38,173 bases of DNA. Origin: Cryomorphaceae bacterium BACL29 MAG-121220-bin8 (lineage in GTDB: Bacteria > Bacteroidota > Bacteroidia > Flavobacteriales > Flavobacteriaceae). The position numbers were made by a program, and so were the translations under genes. How positions within the stretch are numbered: the stretch's first letter is position 1; each line of letters starts with the position of its first letter. The stretch lies in contig CAJJCV010000045.1 of NCBI GenBank assembly GCA_905182765.1, positions 1 to 38,173 on the forward strand, read 5' to 3'. Positions 6,809-15,666 of this stretch are shown here, piece after piece. Under the pieces are notes generated by a model that was not told where the DNA came from, searched no databases, and saw only the letters and a list, made by a program, of their open reading frames with translations.

Positions 6809-7191
6809 CTGTATCTCAATGAATTAATAATATTGGTAGCCATATATGAAAAGCAAATAAAAAGCATTAAATATTCAAATTCAGGTTCCTTGTTAATAAT
6901 TCCAAAATCAAAAGAAACCTCATATGTTAGACCAACGACTACTACTAATCCTAATGTAATAGCCATAGCTTCAAATTGAATTTTCTTTTGCAACTCGTCA
7001 TAAGTTTTAAATAAATTTTTATTAGCTATTATCATACCAATTCCAATAGCTAAATTTATTAATAATCCTATTTTAGTATATATTAAATCATTCCATAATG
7101 TGTTTTCAGCACCACTTAAAAAGGCTAAACTTGCTACCCATGCTAATGTCCATCCTAGCATAACCTTGGTTTGTTTTTTTTGTTCTTTCAT
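6805..7191 (-). CDS. Four-helix membrane protein paired with an XRE regulator
   Basis: A 128-residue integral membrane protein with about four transmembrane segments (roughly residues 10-29, 38-57, 74-92 and 103-122). Between the second and third is a charged amphipathic stretch, KTYDELQKKIQFEA, a motif that recurs in membrane proteins encoded next to small XRE regulators. No enzyme motif is visible. It is the first gene of a two-gene operon and overlaps the regulator gene by 4 bp. The promoter (7219-7226) and the paired repeats (7203-7260) lie directly upstream. The function is unknown; a role in sensing membrane state for the regulator is a guess. Confidence 0.75.
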   Translation of the reverse strand: MKEQKKQTKVMLGWTLAWVASLAFLSGAENTLWNDLIYTKIGLLINLAIGIGMIIANKNLFKTYDELQKKIQFEAMAITLGLVVVVGLTYEVSFDFGIINKEPEFEYLMLFICFSYMATNIINSLRYR

Positions 7192-7202
7192 AATTCTATT
7201 TT

Positions 7203-7219
7203 TGTAATGTTTACTTTAC
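7203..7219. repeat. 17-bp direct repeat, copy 1 (candidate operator)
   Basis: TGTAATGTTTACTTTAC is found here and again at 7244-7260 without a mismatch, 41 bp apart start to start, close to four helical turns. Each copy has GTAA/TTAC ends that form a partial dyad. This copy covers the predicted transcription start of the regulator operon. Confidence 0.75.
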
Positions 7220-7226
7220 AAATATA
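7219..7226 (-). promoter_or_regulatory. -7 promoter element of the membrane protein/XRE operon
   Basis: On the reverse strand TATATTTG is a perfect TAnnTTTG match, placed between the two 17-bp repeats. It predicts transcription from about 7212 and a leader of about 20 nt to the ATG at 7191. The -33 region falls on the second repeat, so a protein bound to the repeats would block RNA polymerase. Confidence 0.55.
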
Positions 7227-7243
7227 TATAAATAATTAAATAA

Positions 7244-7260
7244 TGTAATGTTTACTTTAC
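7244..7260. repeat. 17-bp direct repeat, copy 2 (candidate operator)
   Basis: Identical to 7203-7219. It covers the predicted -33 region of the regulator operon and begins 6 bp beyond the stop codon of the DUF1569 gene. Together the two copies frame the promoter, the usual arrangement for cooperative autorepression. Confidence 0.75.
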
Positions 7261-7266
7261 TTTTTT

Positions 7267-7719
7267 TTACAAAAGTTCAAACTGATTGAAATGATAAGAG
7301 GTGTGAAAGCGAACTAATTTTTTTAAAGTTATAGTAGGAATTGTACCATACATTTGATGATGCATTTTCTTAGAGCTAATCTCTTCAACTTTTTTATAAA
7401 TCTTAATTAACTTATTTTTTTCTTTATCAAGATCAATAGTTTTAGGAAAAGTTTTAAAAACAGGAAGTGTTGCTGAATTTCTTTTGAATTTATAAATATT
7501 AAAATCTATGTAATTCAAATATTTCAAGAAGAAGTATCTAAAAAATAATCTTGACGACAGTCTGGTAATCAAATTTATTTTTTTTAGTCCCAAAGAAACT
7601 TCAATAAAGGTATTACAGTGAAATAGCATTTGGCTAGGGTGTAAAGTTCCCCATTTAGGAGAGCTACTTTCATTTAATTTTTCCAAATATTTTTCAATAT
7701 TATTTGAATCCAAATACAT
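7267..7719 (-). CDS. DUF1569 (DinB-like four-helix) protein
   Basis: A 150-residue cytosolic protein. The family marks are the early block WGTLHPSQMLFHCNTF and the late block RFHTSYHFNQF, whose histidines correspond to the putative metal ligands of DinB-like four-helix proteins. DUF1569 members are thought to be metal-dependent, some perhaps thiol transferases, but no reaction is established for this one. It lies downstream of tRNA-Arg on the same strand and is separated from it by a strong terminator, so it needs its own promoter, which I cannot see. Between its stop codon and the next operon is one of the two 17-bp repeats. Confidence 0.75.
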   Translation of the reverse strand: MYLDSNNIEKYLEKLNESSSPKWGTLHPSQMLFHCNTFIEVSLGLKKINLITRLSSRLFFRYFFLKYLNYIDFNIYKFKRNSATLPVFKTFPKTIDLDKEKNKLIKIYKKVEEISSKKMHHQMYGTIPTITLKKLVRFHTSYHFNQFELL

Positions 7720-7730
7720 CTTGTAAATAT

Positions 7731-7761
7731 AAAAAAAAACCCTACCAACTAAGGTAAGGTT
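7731..7761 (-). terminator. Intrinsic terminator of tRNA-Arg
   Basis: On the reverse strand a 9-bp stem (7753-7761 with 7738-7746, one G-T pair) and a 6-base loop lead directly into a run of nine T. It lies 6 bp after the tRNA 3' end, so it ends the tRNA transcript. Confidence 0.9.
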
Positions 7762-7766
7762 TGAAG

Positions 7767-7840
7767 TGATCGCGAGAGGATTCGAACCTCTGACCGTCTG
7801 CTTAGAAGGCAGATGCTCTATCCAGCTGAGCTACGCGACC
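7767..7840 (-). tRNA. tRNA-Arg (anticodon UCU)
   Basis: A full cloverleaf can be folded on the reverse strand. The acceptor stem GGTCGCG pairs with CGCGATC, with discriminator A and no encoded CCA. The D arm contains AGCTCAGCTGGATAGAGC, the anticodon stem TCTGC/GCAGA holds the loop CTTCTAA with anticodon TCT, and the T arm is AGAGGTTCGAATCCTCT. It reads AGA and AGG codons, which fits this A/T-rich genome where AGA is the dominant arginine codon. It has its own promoter and terminator. Confidence 0.97.
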
Positions 7841-7854
7841 TTTTTTAACGAATG

Positions 7855-7862
7855 CAAATGTA
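7855..7862 (-). promoter_or_regulatory. -7 promoter element of tRNA-Arg
   Basis: On the reverse strand TACATTTG fits TAnnTTTG exactly and ends 15 bp before the tRNA, which gives a start about 7 nt upstream of the mature 5' end. The same octamer lies before the ABC-F gene. No -33 TTG is evident. Confidence 0.5.
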
Positions 7863-7971
7863 AAAAAAATGTTTAAATTTATAGAGAACTAATGTTTTTA
7901 TTTAATTTATAAATATGAATATACTCTCTACATTGTTATTTATAACAAAATTTGATGTAAATCAGAATAAT

Positions 7972-9243
7972 ATGAACACTTACGCTACTATATTACTTTG
8001 GGTAGTACCTGGCTTTATGGTGTTTATGACTATTGAAGTTTTATATGGGCATTTCACAAATAAACAAACCTATTCTTTTATGGATACTTTGTCCAGTTTA
8101 AGCTCTGGAGTAACGAACGTTTTGAAAGACTCTTTAGGTTTAGTTTTAGTTATTTTATCCTACCCCTATATATTAGATACGATTTCAGTTTTTGATTTGG
8201 AATCAAGTGTATTGTTATATGTTGTAGCTTTTATTTGTATTGATTTTGCTAGTTACTGGAATCATAGATTAAATCATAAAGTAAATATATTTTGGAATAG
8301 ACATGTTATTCATCACAGTAGTGAAGAATTTAATTTAGCTTGTGCTTTAAGACAAAGTATATCTGCTTGGATTGGGTTTGGTGCATTTTTTTTAATTCCC
8401 GCTGCTTTTTTTGGTGTTCCTCCTCAATTAATTGCTTTATTAGCTCCAATTCATTTGTTTTCGCAATTTTGGTATCACACTAGACATATCGGAAAACTTG
8501 GTTTTTTAGAGTACATAATTGTTACTCCATCTCAACATCGAGTTCATCATGCTATCAATCCAATTTATATTGACAAAAATCTTTCTGCAATTTTTTGTAT
8601 TTGGGATAGGGTTTTTGGAACGTTTCAAGAGGAATTAGATAATGAGCCACCTGTATATGGAGTTTTAAAGCCAGTAAACACATGGAATCCATTATTAATT
8701 AATTTTCAACACGCCTTTAATGTAATTCAAGATGCATACTATACTTCTAGCTTTAAAGATAAACTTAGGATATGGTTTATGCCTACCGGATGGAGGCCAA
8801 ATGATATAATAGAAAGGTTTCCTAGGCCAATTACTACTGATCATTTTAATCGTGAAAAGTACAGTCCTAAATATTCATTTTTCATGAAGTTTACTGCAGT
8901 TTTTCATTTTGTTTTAATTAATTTTTTACTCTATTTTTTCTTAAGTAATTTTTCAATTATTGAATCTGATTTAAAGTTAGTATTTGGATTAGTAATTTTT
9001 ATTTCTGTTTTTGGATTTACTTCACTTTTAGATCTTCAGTCTTGGGCACCATTTTTTGAAGTTTTCAGATCTCTACTTACGATTATTATTTTTTATTCAT
9101 TTAATGATCATGCTTTATTTATTAATCATCCAACCGAGTTCTTATTAATAATAACTTACTTTATTTTAAGTAGTCTAATTTCATTTATTATAATTTTTAA
9201 TAAAAATCATTCAATGATTAAATTCAATAATGCAAGCTCTTAA
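7972..9243 (+). CDS. Sterol desaturase / fatty acid hydroxylase family membrane protein
   Basis: A 423-residue membrane di-iron hydroxylase. The histidine boxes are His98-xxx-His102 (HRLNH), His111-xx-His114-His115 (HVIHH) and His189-xx-His192-His193 (QHRVHH), with further histidines at 161-172. Around six transmembrane segments surround them and a long C-terminal membrane part extends to the end. The WDRVFGTFQEE motif after the last box resembles alkylglycerol monooxygenase-type members. These enzymes hydroxylate or desaturate lipids such as sterols, carotenoids or ether lipids; the substrate cannot be told. An in-frame ATG at 7915 would add 19 residues; I prefer 7972 because the family N-terminus begins there. 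Its last 14 bp overlap the next gene. Confidence 0.87.
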   Translation: MNTYATILLWVVPGFMVFMTIEVLYGHFTNKQTYSFMDTLSSLSSGVTNVLKDSLGLVLVILSYPYILDTISVFDLESSVLLYVVAFICIDFASYWNHRLNHKVNIFWNRHVIHHSSEEFNLACALRQSISAWIGFGAFFLIPAAFFGVPPQLIALLAPIHLFSQFWYHTRHIGKLGFLEYIIVTPSQHRVHHAINPIYIDKNLSAIFCIWDRVFGTFQEELDNEPPVYGVLKPVNTWNPLLINFQHAFNVIQDAYYTSSFKDKLRIWFMPTGWRPNDIIERFPRPITTDHFNREKYSPKYSFFMKFTAVFHFVLINFLLYFFLSNFSIIESDLKLVFGLVIFISVFGFTSLLDLQSWAPFFEVFRSLLTIIIFYSFNDHALFINHPTEFLLIITYFILSSLISFIIIFNKNHSMIKFNNASS

Positions 9244-10654
9244 AACTTTATTAATATTATTAATATTCTCTAATGTTTCTTCTCAAGAAAAATGGAAATC
9301 CTTAATTAATAATAACAATTTAAATAATTGGGAAATTAAACAAGGTTCAGCCGAATTTGTTTTAGAAAATGGAGTCATTTCAGCAACTTCAATTTTAAAT
9401 ACGCCGAGTACATATTTAGGCACAAAAAAACAATACGATGATTTTATTTTAGAATTTGAGGTATTTGTTGATGAAGGTTTAAATTCTGGTGTTCAATTTA
9501 GAAGTTCGATTAATGATAATGTCCCCGAGCATAGTCGAGTGTATGGATATCAATTTGAATTGGACACAAACGAATACAGAGGTTGGTCAGGGGGTATTTA
9601 TGATCAATCTAGAAAAAACTTTTTTCTTTATCCAATATCTAGAAATGAAAAAGGAAGAAAAGCATTTAAAAATGGAGAATGGAACAAGGCTAGAATTGAA
9701 GTAGTAGGAAACTCTATTAAAACTTGGGTTAATGGCATTCAGTGTACTAATTTGATTGACCCATTATCAAAGAATGGGTTTATTGCTCTTCAAATACATA
9801 ATATTAGCCAGGAATCATCAGTTGGTAAAATGGTAAAATGGAAAAATATAAGAATATTAACAAAAGATATAACTAAACATCTATCCGTATCTGAAGATTA
9901 TGCTCCAGAAATTAATAATATTGATAATGTTTTAAGTGCAAATCAAATAAAAAATAATTGGAGATTTCTATGGGACGGAAAAACCTTTGAAGGGTGGAGA
10001 GGAGCTAAGCTTGATAGATTTCCTAAGCAAGGTTGGGTAATTGAAAACAATATTTTAACTGTATTAGCAAATGATGGTTCAGAATCATCTAATGGTGGAG
10101 ATATCGTTACCCTAGAAAAATTTTCAAATTTCGAATTAGAATTAGATTTTAAAATATCTGAGGGCGCAAACAGTGGAATTAAATATTTTGTTGATACTAA
10201 TTTAAATCAAGGAGAAGGTTCATCTATTGGACTTGAATATCAAATTTTAGATGATAAGAATCACCCAGACGCAAACAAAAAATTTAAAGTTTTAGAATAT
10301 TCAAAAAACGATTGGGTTTTTCATAAGGATGGAATAAAAAAAAATAGAACAGTAGGATCTTTATATGATTTAATTGAAGCTGAAAATTTAAACGAAGAAA
10401 GATCTAAAAGACCTGTTAATCCAGATACTTGGCACAGAGCTAGAGTTTTGGTTAAAAATGGACACGTTGAGCATTGGCTTGATAACATTAAACTTTTAGA
10501 ATACAATAGGTTTTCCCAGATGTTTAAAGCATTAGTTGAATACAGTAAATATTCAAAATGGGAGAATTTTGGTCAATCAAAATCTGGACATATACTTTTA
10601 CAAGATCACGGAGATAAGGTATCGTTTAAAAATATTAAAATTAGAGAATTGTAG
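9230..10654 (+). CDS. Secreted protein with two DUF1080 (3-keto-disaccharide hydrolase-like) domains
   Basis: A 474-residue exported protein with a signal peptide (about 1-19, ending NVSSQ) and two concanavalin-fold DUF1080 domains. The first spans about residues 20-215 and opens with WKSLINNNNLNNWEI. The second spans about 240-474 and opens with the classic WDGKTFEGWRGA. Both carry the NSG(V/I) motif (GLNSGVQFR, GANSGIKYF) and the paired YQFELD / YQILDD strand. Domains of this family (PF06439) hydrolyse 3-keto-glycosides or bind glycans. Most members have one domain, so the tandem is noteworthy. It overlaps the hydroxylase gene by 14 bp and is followed 3 bp later by a Tat-exported Gfo/Idh oxidoreductase, a partner expected for keto-sugar chemistry. 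Confidence 0.85.
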   Translation: MQALKTLLILLIFSNVSSQEKWKSLINNNNLNNWEIKQGSAEFVLENGVISATSILNTPSTYLGTKKQYDDFILEFEVFVDEGLNSGVQFRSSINDNVPEHSRVYGYQFELDTNEYRGWSGGIYDQSRKNFFLYPISRNEKGRKAFKNGEWNKARIEVVGNSIKTWVNGIQCTNLIDPLSKNGFIALQIHNISQESSVGKMVKWKNIRILTKDITKHLSVSEDYAPEINNIDNVLSANQIKNNWRFLWDGKTFEGWRGAKLDRFPKQGWVIENNILTVLANDGSESSNGGDIVTLEKFSNFELELDFKISEGANSGIKYFVDTNLNQGEGSSIGLEYQILDDKNHPDANKKFKVLEYSKNDWVFHKDGIKKNRTVGSLYDLIEAENLNEERSKRPVNPDTWHRARVLVKNGHVEHWLDNIKLLEYNRFSQMFKALVEYSKYSKWENFGQSKSGHILLQDHGDKVSFKNIKIREL

Positions 10655-10657
10655 ATT

Positions 10658-12004
10658 ATGAAAAACAGAAGAAGTTTTATTAAAAAATCATCGATAGGAA
10701 TTATTGGCGCCTCATTATTGTCGCCTTTTTATAATACTTCTGCTAAAAGTTATTCAAGAATATTAGGATCAAATGATCGAATAATATTAGCCTTTCAAGG
10801 ATTGGGAAGAAGATTTCCAGGTTTATTAGATTCTTCTCTTAAAATGCAAAATGTTGGAATAAAATATTTTTGTGATGTAATGGATAAGCAAATTGATAAA
10901 GCCAATAAAAGATATTTTAATTTAACTCAAGAAAAGGTAAATTCTGAGAAAAATATTCATAAAATAATAGATGATAAAGATGTAGATGCTTTAATTATTG
11001 CAACACCAGATCATTGGCATACTTATGCAGCTTGCAAAGGAATGGAAGCTGGAAAACATATTTATTTAGAAAAACCCTGTAGCCATAATTTAAGAGAGAG
11101 TGAACTTTTAGTTAATTATCAGAACTATTATAATAAATCAGTTCAAATGGGTAATCAACAAAGATCCTCTTACGAAACTGCTGATTTAATTAAATTACTT
11201 CAAAATGGAATAATTGGAGATTTAAATAAAGCTGAAGCATTTTATAATAATAATAGACCAAGAGTTCCTAATCAAGTTAATGCTCCAATTCCTATTGGGT
11301 TAGATTGGAATTTATTTCAAGGACCCTCTAAAAGAAAGTCTTATACTTTTGATACTTGGGATTATAATTGGAGATGGTATGGATGGGATTTTGGTACTGG
11401 AGAGGCAGGTAATAATGCTACACATGAACTTGATGTTGCCAGGTGGGCACTTGGAGTTCATTATCCTGAAAGTGTTGATGTTTTTTCAAGTAAAAATCAT
11501 TTTATTGATGATGGCTGGACAATGTATGATACTATGGAAGCAAAGTTTCATTTTCCAAATAATTTAAAAATTGATTGGAATTGTCATAGTAGAAATGCTC
11601 ATTATACAAAAAAAATGGGTGGAAGAGGAACAGTTATTTATGGTTCTAAAGGTTCTGCTTTTGTAAATAGAAATGGTTATTCAATTTATGATTTGAATGG
11701 AAAAGAAATTAAAAATAGTGTTTCAAGCGATAAAGAATCCGGTACAGAGCTTGGAGGAGGTGGAAATATGACGACTAAACATTTTAGAAACTTTTTTAAT
11801 TCAATTAGAAATGAGGAAAAACTCAACTCTCCAATTCAGGATGCTGTAATTAGTCAAAGCATGGTGCATTATGCTAATCTTGCACATAGATCAGGAAGAT
11901 CTTTCAGAGTAGATTCAAAAAATGGTAATGTTTTAGATAAAAAAATAAAGAAAAAATTTTGGTCTAGAGAATATGAAAAAGGCTGGGATCTTAGTTTTGT
12001 TTAA
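10658..12004 (+). CDS. Gfo/Idh/MocA family oxidoreductase with Tat signal
   Basis: A 448-residue protein beginning with a twin-arginine leader (NRRSFIKKSS then a hydrophobic stretch to about residue 28). A Rossmann NAD(P) domain follows, with the family motif EKPCSHN for the catalytic lysine, and then the substrate domain with HELDVARWALG. Tat export fits a protein that folds with its nucleotide cofactor inside the cell and works in the periplasm; several such enzymes hold NAD tightly and interconvert hydroxyl and keto groups on sugars. The gene follows the double DUF1080 gene by 3 bp and is probably translated from the same mRNA. Its 3' end overlaps the tail of the convergent DUF2867 gene by 14 bp, so no terminator fits between them. 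Confidence 0.88.
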   Translation: MKNRRSFIKKSSIGIIGASLLSPFYNTSAKSYSRILGSNDRIILAFQGLGRRFPGLLDSSLKMQNVGIKYFCDVMDKQIDKANKRYFNLTQEKVNSEKNIHKIIDDKDVDALIIATPDHWHTYAACKGMEAGKHIYLEKPCSHNLRESELLVNYQNYYNKSVQMGNQQRSSYETADLIKLLQNGIIGDLNKAEAFYNNNRPRVPNQVNAPIPIGLDWNLFQGPSKRKSYTFDTWDYNWRWYGWDFGTGEAGNNATHELDVARWALGVHYPESVDVFSSKNHFIDDGWTMYDTMEAKFHFPNNLKIDWNCHSRNAHYTKKMGGRGTVIYGSKGSAFVNRNGYSIYDLNGKEIKNSVSSDKESGTELGGGGNMTTKHFRNFFNSIRNEEKLNSPIQDAVISQSMVHYANLAHRSGRSFRVDSKNGNVLDKKIKKKFWSREYEKGWDLSFV

Positions 12005-13382
12005 TATTTTTAGAATATTTTTTAGGAACACTAAATAAAAATTTTTCAAATCTTCTCATAACAACTAAATGTAATTTTGCTTGTGTGTATTTATAGATAT
12101 ACCACGGTAAACTTGGGACATATTCGTGTATACCTGCAATCATGTATTCATTATTTAGGACTGATCTAAACTCTAACCATCCAAGAGAAGTTCTTTTTAC
12201 TAGCCAACCACCTGTTATATAGAACAGCTTTCTATTATCGTCACTTCTAGATTTTATTACTTTGAGTTCTAAAAGAGGAATCGTTAAAAAACTAAATTTT
12301 ATAAAATTTCCATCATAATTAGCTTTTAATATGTCAGCAAATCTTTTTTTCAACCAAATCGGATAAATTCTAGCGACAAAATCAATAGATCTATTACTTG
12401 GATTAGCAATTCTTTGTACACTTCTAACAGTATTTTCTTTTAATTTTCTAGGATAAAATTCAGGATTTTTTGGAATTCTTCCCTTAGGAAATAATGCTTT
12501 TTCTACACTTTTTTCTACAGTTATATAATCAATCGGAAGGTCTACAATGTTTTCAGGATTCAATGTCATCTTGTGCTTTAAGCTTTCAACAAGAGGAGAA
12601 ACTAAAAACTTGCTGGTACCTGTAATTAGACTTACCCATAACTTTGATAATCCAATAGTTATAAAGGTCAAAGAAAAAATAAGTCTTCTTTTATTCATTT
12701 TTTTTGCGGTAATCTTTAATAAGTCCATATAGGTTATTATTTCATTTCCGCCAATTTCAACAGGTTTGTTATATGTTGATTCATTACCTACTGACCATTT
12801 TATAATTTGAAGAGCATCTAAAATATCAATTGGTTGATTTAGAGATTTTGTCCATTCTGGACAGGCCATTAAGGGGAGGTTTTTAACTAGTTGTTGAACT
12901 ATTCTAAATGAAGATCCATTGGGGCCAATTATTATTCCAGCTCTTATTGAAGTAAGAGGAGTGTTTCTAGATCCAAGTGTTTTTTCAACTTCATATCTTG
13001 ATTTTAAATGGTTAGAAATTGTGTGGTCATCTTTTGGAAGTATTCCTCCTACATAAATTATTTGCTTTAAATTACAATCTAGTGCTGCTCTGGAAAAATT
13101 ATCAGCCAATAAAATATCGGTATCTTCAAAATCACCTTGATTTAACCTTGTAGATGGCATCATTGAATGAACAAGATATATTGCTATATCCGCACCCTTA
13201 AGAGCATCAGTTGTACTAGAAATAGAATATAAATCAACTTGTTTCCAATTTACATCAGTTGAATCTGGATATTTTATTTTATTTCTACTTAAAGCGATTA
13301 TGTTGTATTCATGTTTATATTTTTCAATAAACCATTGTCCTATAAATCCTGTTGCTCCAGCAATTGCAATTGTTTTTTTCAA
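11991..13382 (-). CDS. NAD(P)-binding SDR-type protein with C-terminal DUF2867
   Basis: A 463-residue protein. The N-terminal half is an atypical short-chain dehydrogenase fold with nucleotide-binding motif GATGFIG at about residues 8-14 and the core strand IIYVGG. The C-terminal part (about 310-463) matches DUF2867, with the RIYPIWLKKRF, GGWLVKRT and LEFRSVL stretches. Proteins of this architecture are common in Flavobacteriia and are often called NmrA- or epimerase-like; no substrate is known. It overlaps the upstream DoxX gene by 4 bp (ATGA), so the two are coupled. Its stop codon lies within the 3' end of the convergent Gfo/Idh gene. Confidence 0.82.
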   Translation of the reverse strand: MKKTIAIAGATGFIGQWFIEKYKHEYNIIALSRNKIKYPDSTDVNWKQVDLYSISSTTDALKGADIAIYLVHSMMPSTRLNQGDFEDTDILLADNFSRAALDCNLKQIIYVGGILPKDDHTISNHLKSRYEVEKTLGSRNTPLTSIRAGIIIGPNGSSFRIVQQLVKNLPLMACPEWTKSLNQPIDILDALQIIKWSVGNESTYNKPVEIGGNEIITYMDLLKITAKKMNKRRLIFSLTFITIGLSKLWVSLITGTSKFLVSPLVESLKHKMTLNPENIVDLPIDYITVEKSVEKALFPKGRIPKNPEFYPRKLKENTVRSVQRIANPSNRSIDFVARIYPIWLKKRFADILKANYDGNFIKFSFLTIPLLELKVIKSRSDDNRKLFYITGGWLVKRTSLGWLEFRSVLNNEYMIAGIHEYVPSLPWYIYKYTQAKLHLVVMRRFEKFLFSVPKKYSKNIKQN

Positions 13383-13732
13383 AAATCAATATTTAAATTA
13401 TTAAGTAATATAAATAAATTGATTATTGTATAAATAAATGCTGGACTTGATTTAACAATTCCATCTTTAACAATTAATCTAAGAATAAAACCTAATAACA
13501 TTAATACAGTAAGACCTAATGAAGATAATATTGTCATTATTGGAAAATAAAATCCTGCCAATAACCCAAATCCACCTGTTAATTGAGCGCAACCAACAAT
13601 AGTTCTGAATTTAGAAATACCCCATCGATTAAACTCAGATTTCATTATATTAGATGAGAAGGACATAATTCCATAAAAAACAAATGATAAAGCTGAAAAA
13701 ATTTGTAATATTTCCGGAATCAAAGCTTTCAT
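13379..13732 (-). CDS. DoxX-like membrane protein
   Basis: A 117-residue membrane protein with four hydrophobic segments (about residues 6-24, 46-62, 65-86 and 97-112). The second carries the DoxX-like pattern GCAQLTGGFGLLAGFYFP. DoxX-family proteins are small four-helix membrane proteins with roles suggested in redox or sulfur metabolism, mostly unproven. The gene starts 40 bp from the divergent CocE hydrolase gene and overlaps the DUF2867 gene by 4 bp, a combination often found in Bacteroidota. The function is therefore best described jointly with that neighbour: membrane protein plus NAD(P)-binding protein. Confidence 0.75.
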   Translation of the reverse strand: MKALIPEILQIFSALSFVFYGIMSFSSNIMKSEFNRWGISKFRTIVGCAQLTGGFGLLAGFYFPIMTILSSLGLTVLMLLGFILRLIVKDGIVKSSPAFIYTIINLFILLNNLNIDF

Positions 13733-13772
13733 ATAAAATCTATTTATTAACTTAATATAATAATTTTAATAT

Positions 13773-15653
13773 ATGAAGAATCTTTATAATATACTGGTTT
13801 TAATTACTATACTTTTTACTTCAAATTTTGTTAAATCCCAAGATGATATACTATCTAAAATAAATGAAATTGGAACTCTCGAACAAAAAGTTATGATGCC
13901 AATGAGAGATGGTGTTAGATTAGCAACTGATATATATATACCCAAAACAAATCAAAAGGTTCCGATAATCTTTTCAAGAACCCCGTATAATTTTAATTCA
14001 TGGGGAGATGGTGAAGAAAAAAATCGTACACATCAAAGAGCCTATGAAGCTTTAAAAAAAGGATATGCTTACGTAGTTCAAAATGAAAGAGGACGATATT
14101 TTAGTGAAGGTGAGTGGGATATCTTAGGAACACCTTTGACAGATGGATACGACGCATTTTCATGGATGAGTGAACAATCTTGGTCTAATGGAAAAATAGG
14201 AACCCTTGGTTGCTCTTCAACTGCTGAATGGCAAATGGCCGTTGCAGCTTTAGACCATCCATCTCATGCTGCAATGGTTCCTCAAGGTTTTGGAGCAGGT
14301 GTGGGAAGAGTTGGTGATTTTTTTGAACAAGGAAATTGGTATAGAGGAGGAGTAGAGCAATTATTGTTTTCTACTTGGTTATATGGAGTTGAACACGATA
14401 AGTTTAAACCAAGAATCCCTGAGGGAGCAACTCAAGAAGATTTAATTAGAATTTCAAGATTTTATGATTTAGCACCTGAAAACCCAACTGTAGATTGGTC
14501 AGAAAGTATAAAGCATTTACCTCTTCAAGATCTTTTAAAAAATGTTGGAGGAAAGAAAGAAATTTTTGATAAAATGATTGTTAGAAAACCTAATGATAAA
14601 GATTGGTATAATGGAGGTTTATATCATGATAATATGGATTTTGGAGTTCCAAGTTTCTGGTTTGTTTCTTGGTATGATGTTGCAACAACACCAAATATTG
14701 CTTTATTTAATCACGTAAGAGATAACTCAGTAGACCAATATGTAAATGACAATCAGTATTTAATTATTGCTCCTACACTACATTGTGGTTTTACTAGAGC
14801 AACTGAGAATACAATAGTAGGTGAAAGAAGTGTTGGAGATGCTAGATTAAATTACGATGAACAGATTTACGATTGGTTTGATTTAATGCTTAAGGGTAAA
14901 AAGAATGATTTCAAAAAAAATACACCTAGAGTTCAATATTATACCATGGGATCAAACAAATGGCAAAATTCTGAAGTTTGGCCACCTGAAAATACAGAAA
15001 TGACTACTTTCTATTTAAGTAGTAATGGTTCTGCAAATACTATGTATGGTAATGGAAAGCTAACCACTGTAAAAAGAAAAATTCAAAATAAGAGCGATTC
15101 ATTTTTATACGATCCTATGGATCCAGTTACATCTTATGGTGGTGGTGTTTGTTGTATGGGTAATGCTGTTAAAGGTGGTGCGTTTGATCAACAAGAAATT
15201 GAAACCAGAGATGATGTTTTAGTATATACGTCTGAACCATTAAACAATGGTTTTGAGGTAACAGGATTTATAAATTCTACAATATATCTTTCTTCGGATG
15301 TAAAAGATACTGATATTACAATTAAGCTTATAGACGTGTATCCAGACGGAACAGCTTATAACATAGATGAAACTATTCAAAGAGTTAGGTATAGAGAAGG
15401 TTATGAAAAAGAAGTATTTATGGAATCAGGTAAAGTATATAAAGTTGATCTATCTCAAATGTCAACTAGTAATTATTTTAAGAAAAATCATAGAATTAGA
15501 ATAGAAATATCTAGCAGTAATTTCCCTAGATTTGCTAGAAATCTAAACACTGGTGGAGATAACTTTAATGAATCTAAAGGATTAATTGCTAGAAACACTA
15601 TTCATCATTCAAAGAAATATCCCTCAAGTATAACATTGCCAATTGTTAAATAA
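13773..15653 (+). CDS. Secreted CocE/NonD family hydrolase (acylase/X-Pro peptidase type)
   Basis: A 626-residue protein with a signal peptide (about 1-22, ending NFVKSQ). The alpha/beta-hydrolase core has the nucleophile Ser148 in [11 protein letters not shown], an acidic residue in the stretch WYDVATTP and the histidine in [10 protein letters not shown]. The beta-sandwich C-terminal domain of the family covers the last 200 or so residues. The early signature [17 protein letters not shown] is typical. Members cleave esters or amides, such as cephalosporin-type acyl amides, cocaine-like esters or X-Pro dipeptides. The first gene of a five-gene operon that continues with the GMC flavoprotein, whose start lies 13 bp beyond this stop; it could remove an acyl group before oxidation, but that is a guess. 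Confidence 0.88.
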   Translation: MKNLYNILVLITILFTSNFVKSQDDILSKINEIGTLEQKVMMPMRDGVRLATDIYIPKTNQKVPIIFSRTPYNFNSWGDGEEKNRTHQRAYEALKKGYAYVVQNERGRYFSEGEWDILGTPLTDGYDAFSWMSEQSWSNGKIGTLGCSSTAEWQMAVAALDHPSHAAMVPQGFGAGVGRVGDFFEQGNWYRGGVEQLLFSTWLYGVEHDKFKPRIPEGATQEDLIRISRFYDLAPENPTVDWSESIKHLPLQDLLKNVGGKKEIFDKMIVRKPNDKDWYNGGLYHDNMDFGVPSFWFVSWYDVATTPNIALFNHVRDNSVDQYVNDNQYLIIAPTLHCGFTRATENTIVGERSVGDARLNYDEQIYDWFDLMLKGKKNDFKKNTPRVQYYTMGSNKWQNSEVWPPENTEMTTFYLSSNGSANTMYGNGKLTTVKRKIQNKSDSFLYDPMDPVTSYGGGVCCMGNAVKGGAFDQQEIETRDDVLVYTSEPLNNGFEVTGFINSTIYLSSDVKDTDITIKLIDVYPDGTAYNIDETIQRVRYREGYEKEVFMESGKVYKVDLSQMSTSNYFKKNHRIRIEISSSNFPRFARNLNTGGDNFNESKGLIARNTIHHSKKYPSSITLPIVK

Positions 15654-15666
15654 TAATAAATATTTT

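Noticed and set aside
7767-7840. tRNA-Arg as an integration site for a mobile element covering 5.2-7.7 kb
   Set aside because: I found no second copy of the tRNA 3' end and no integrase gene in the window.
12547-12732. 61-codon forward frame antisense to the DUF2867 gene
   Set aside because: No start context or domain; it mirrors hydrophobic codons of the real gene.
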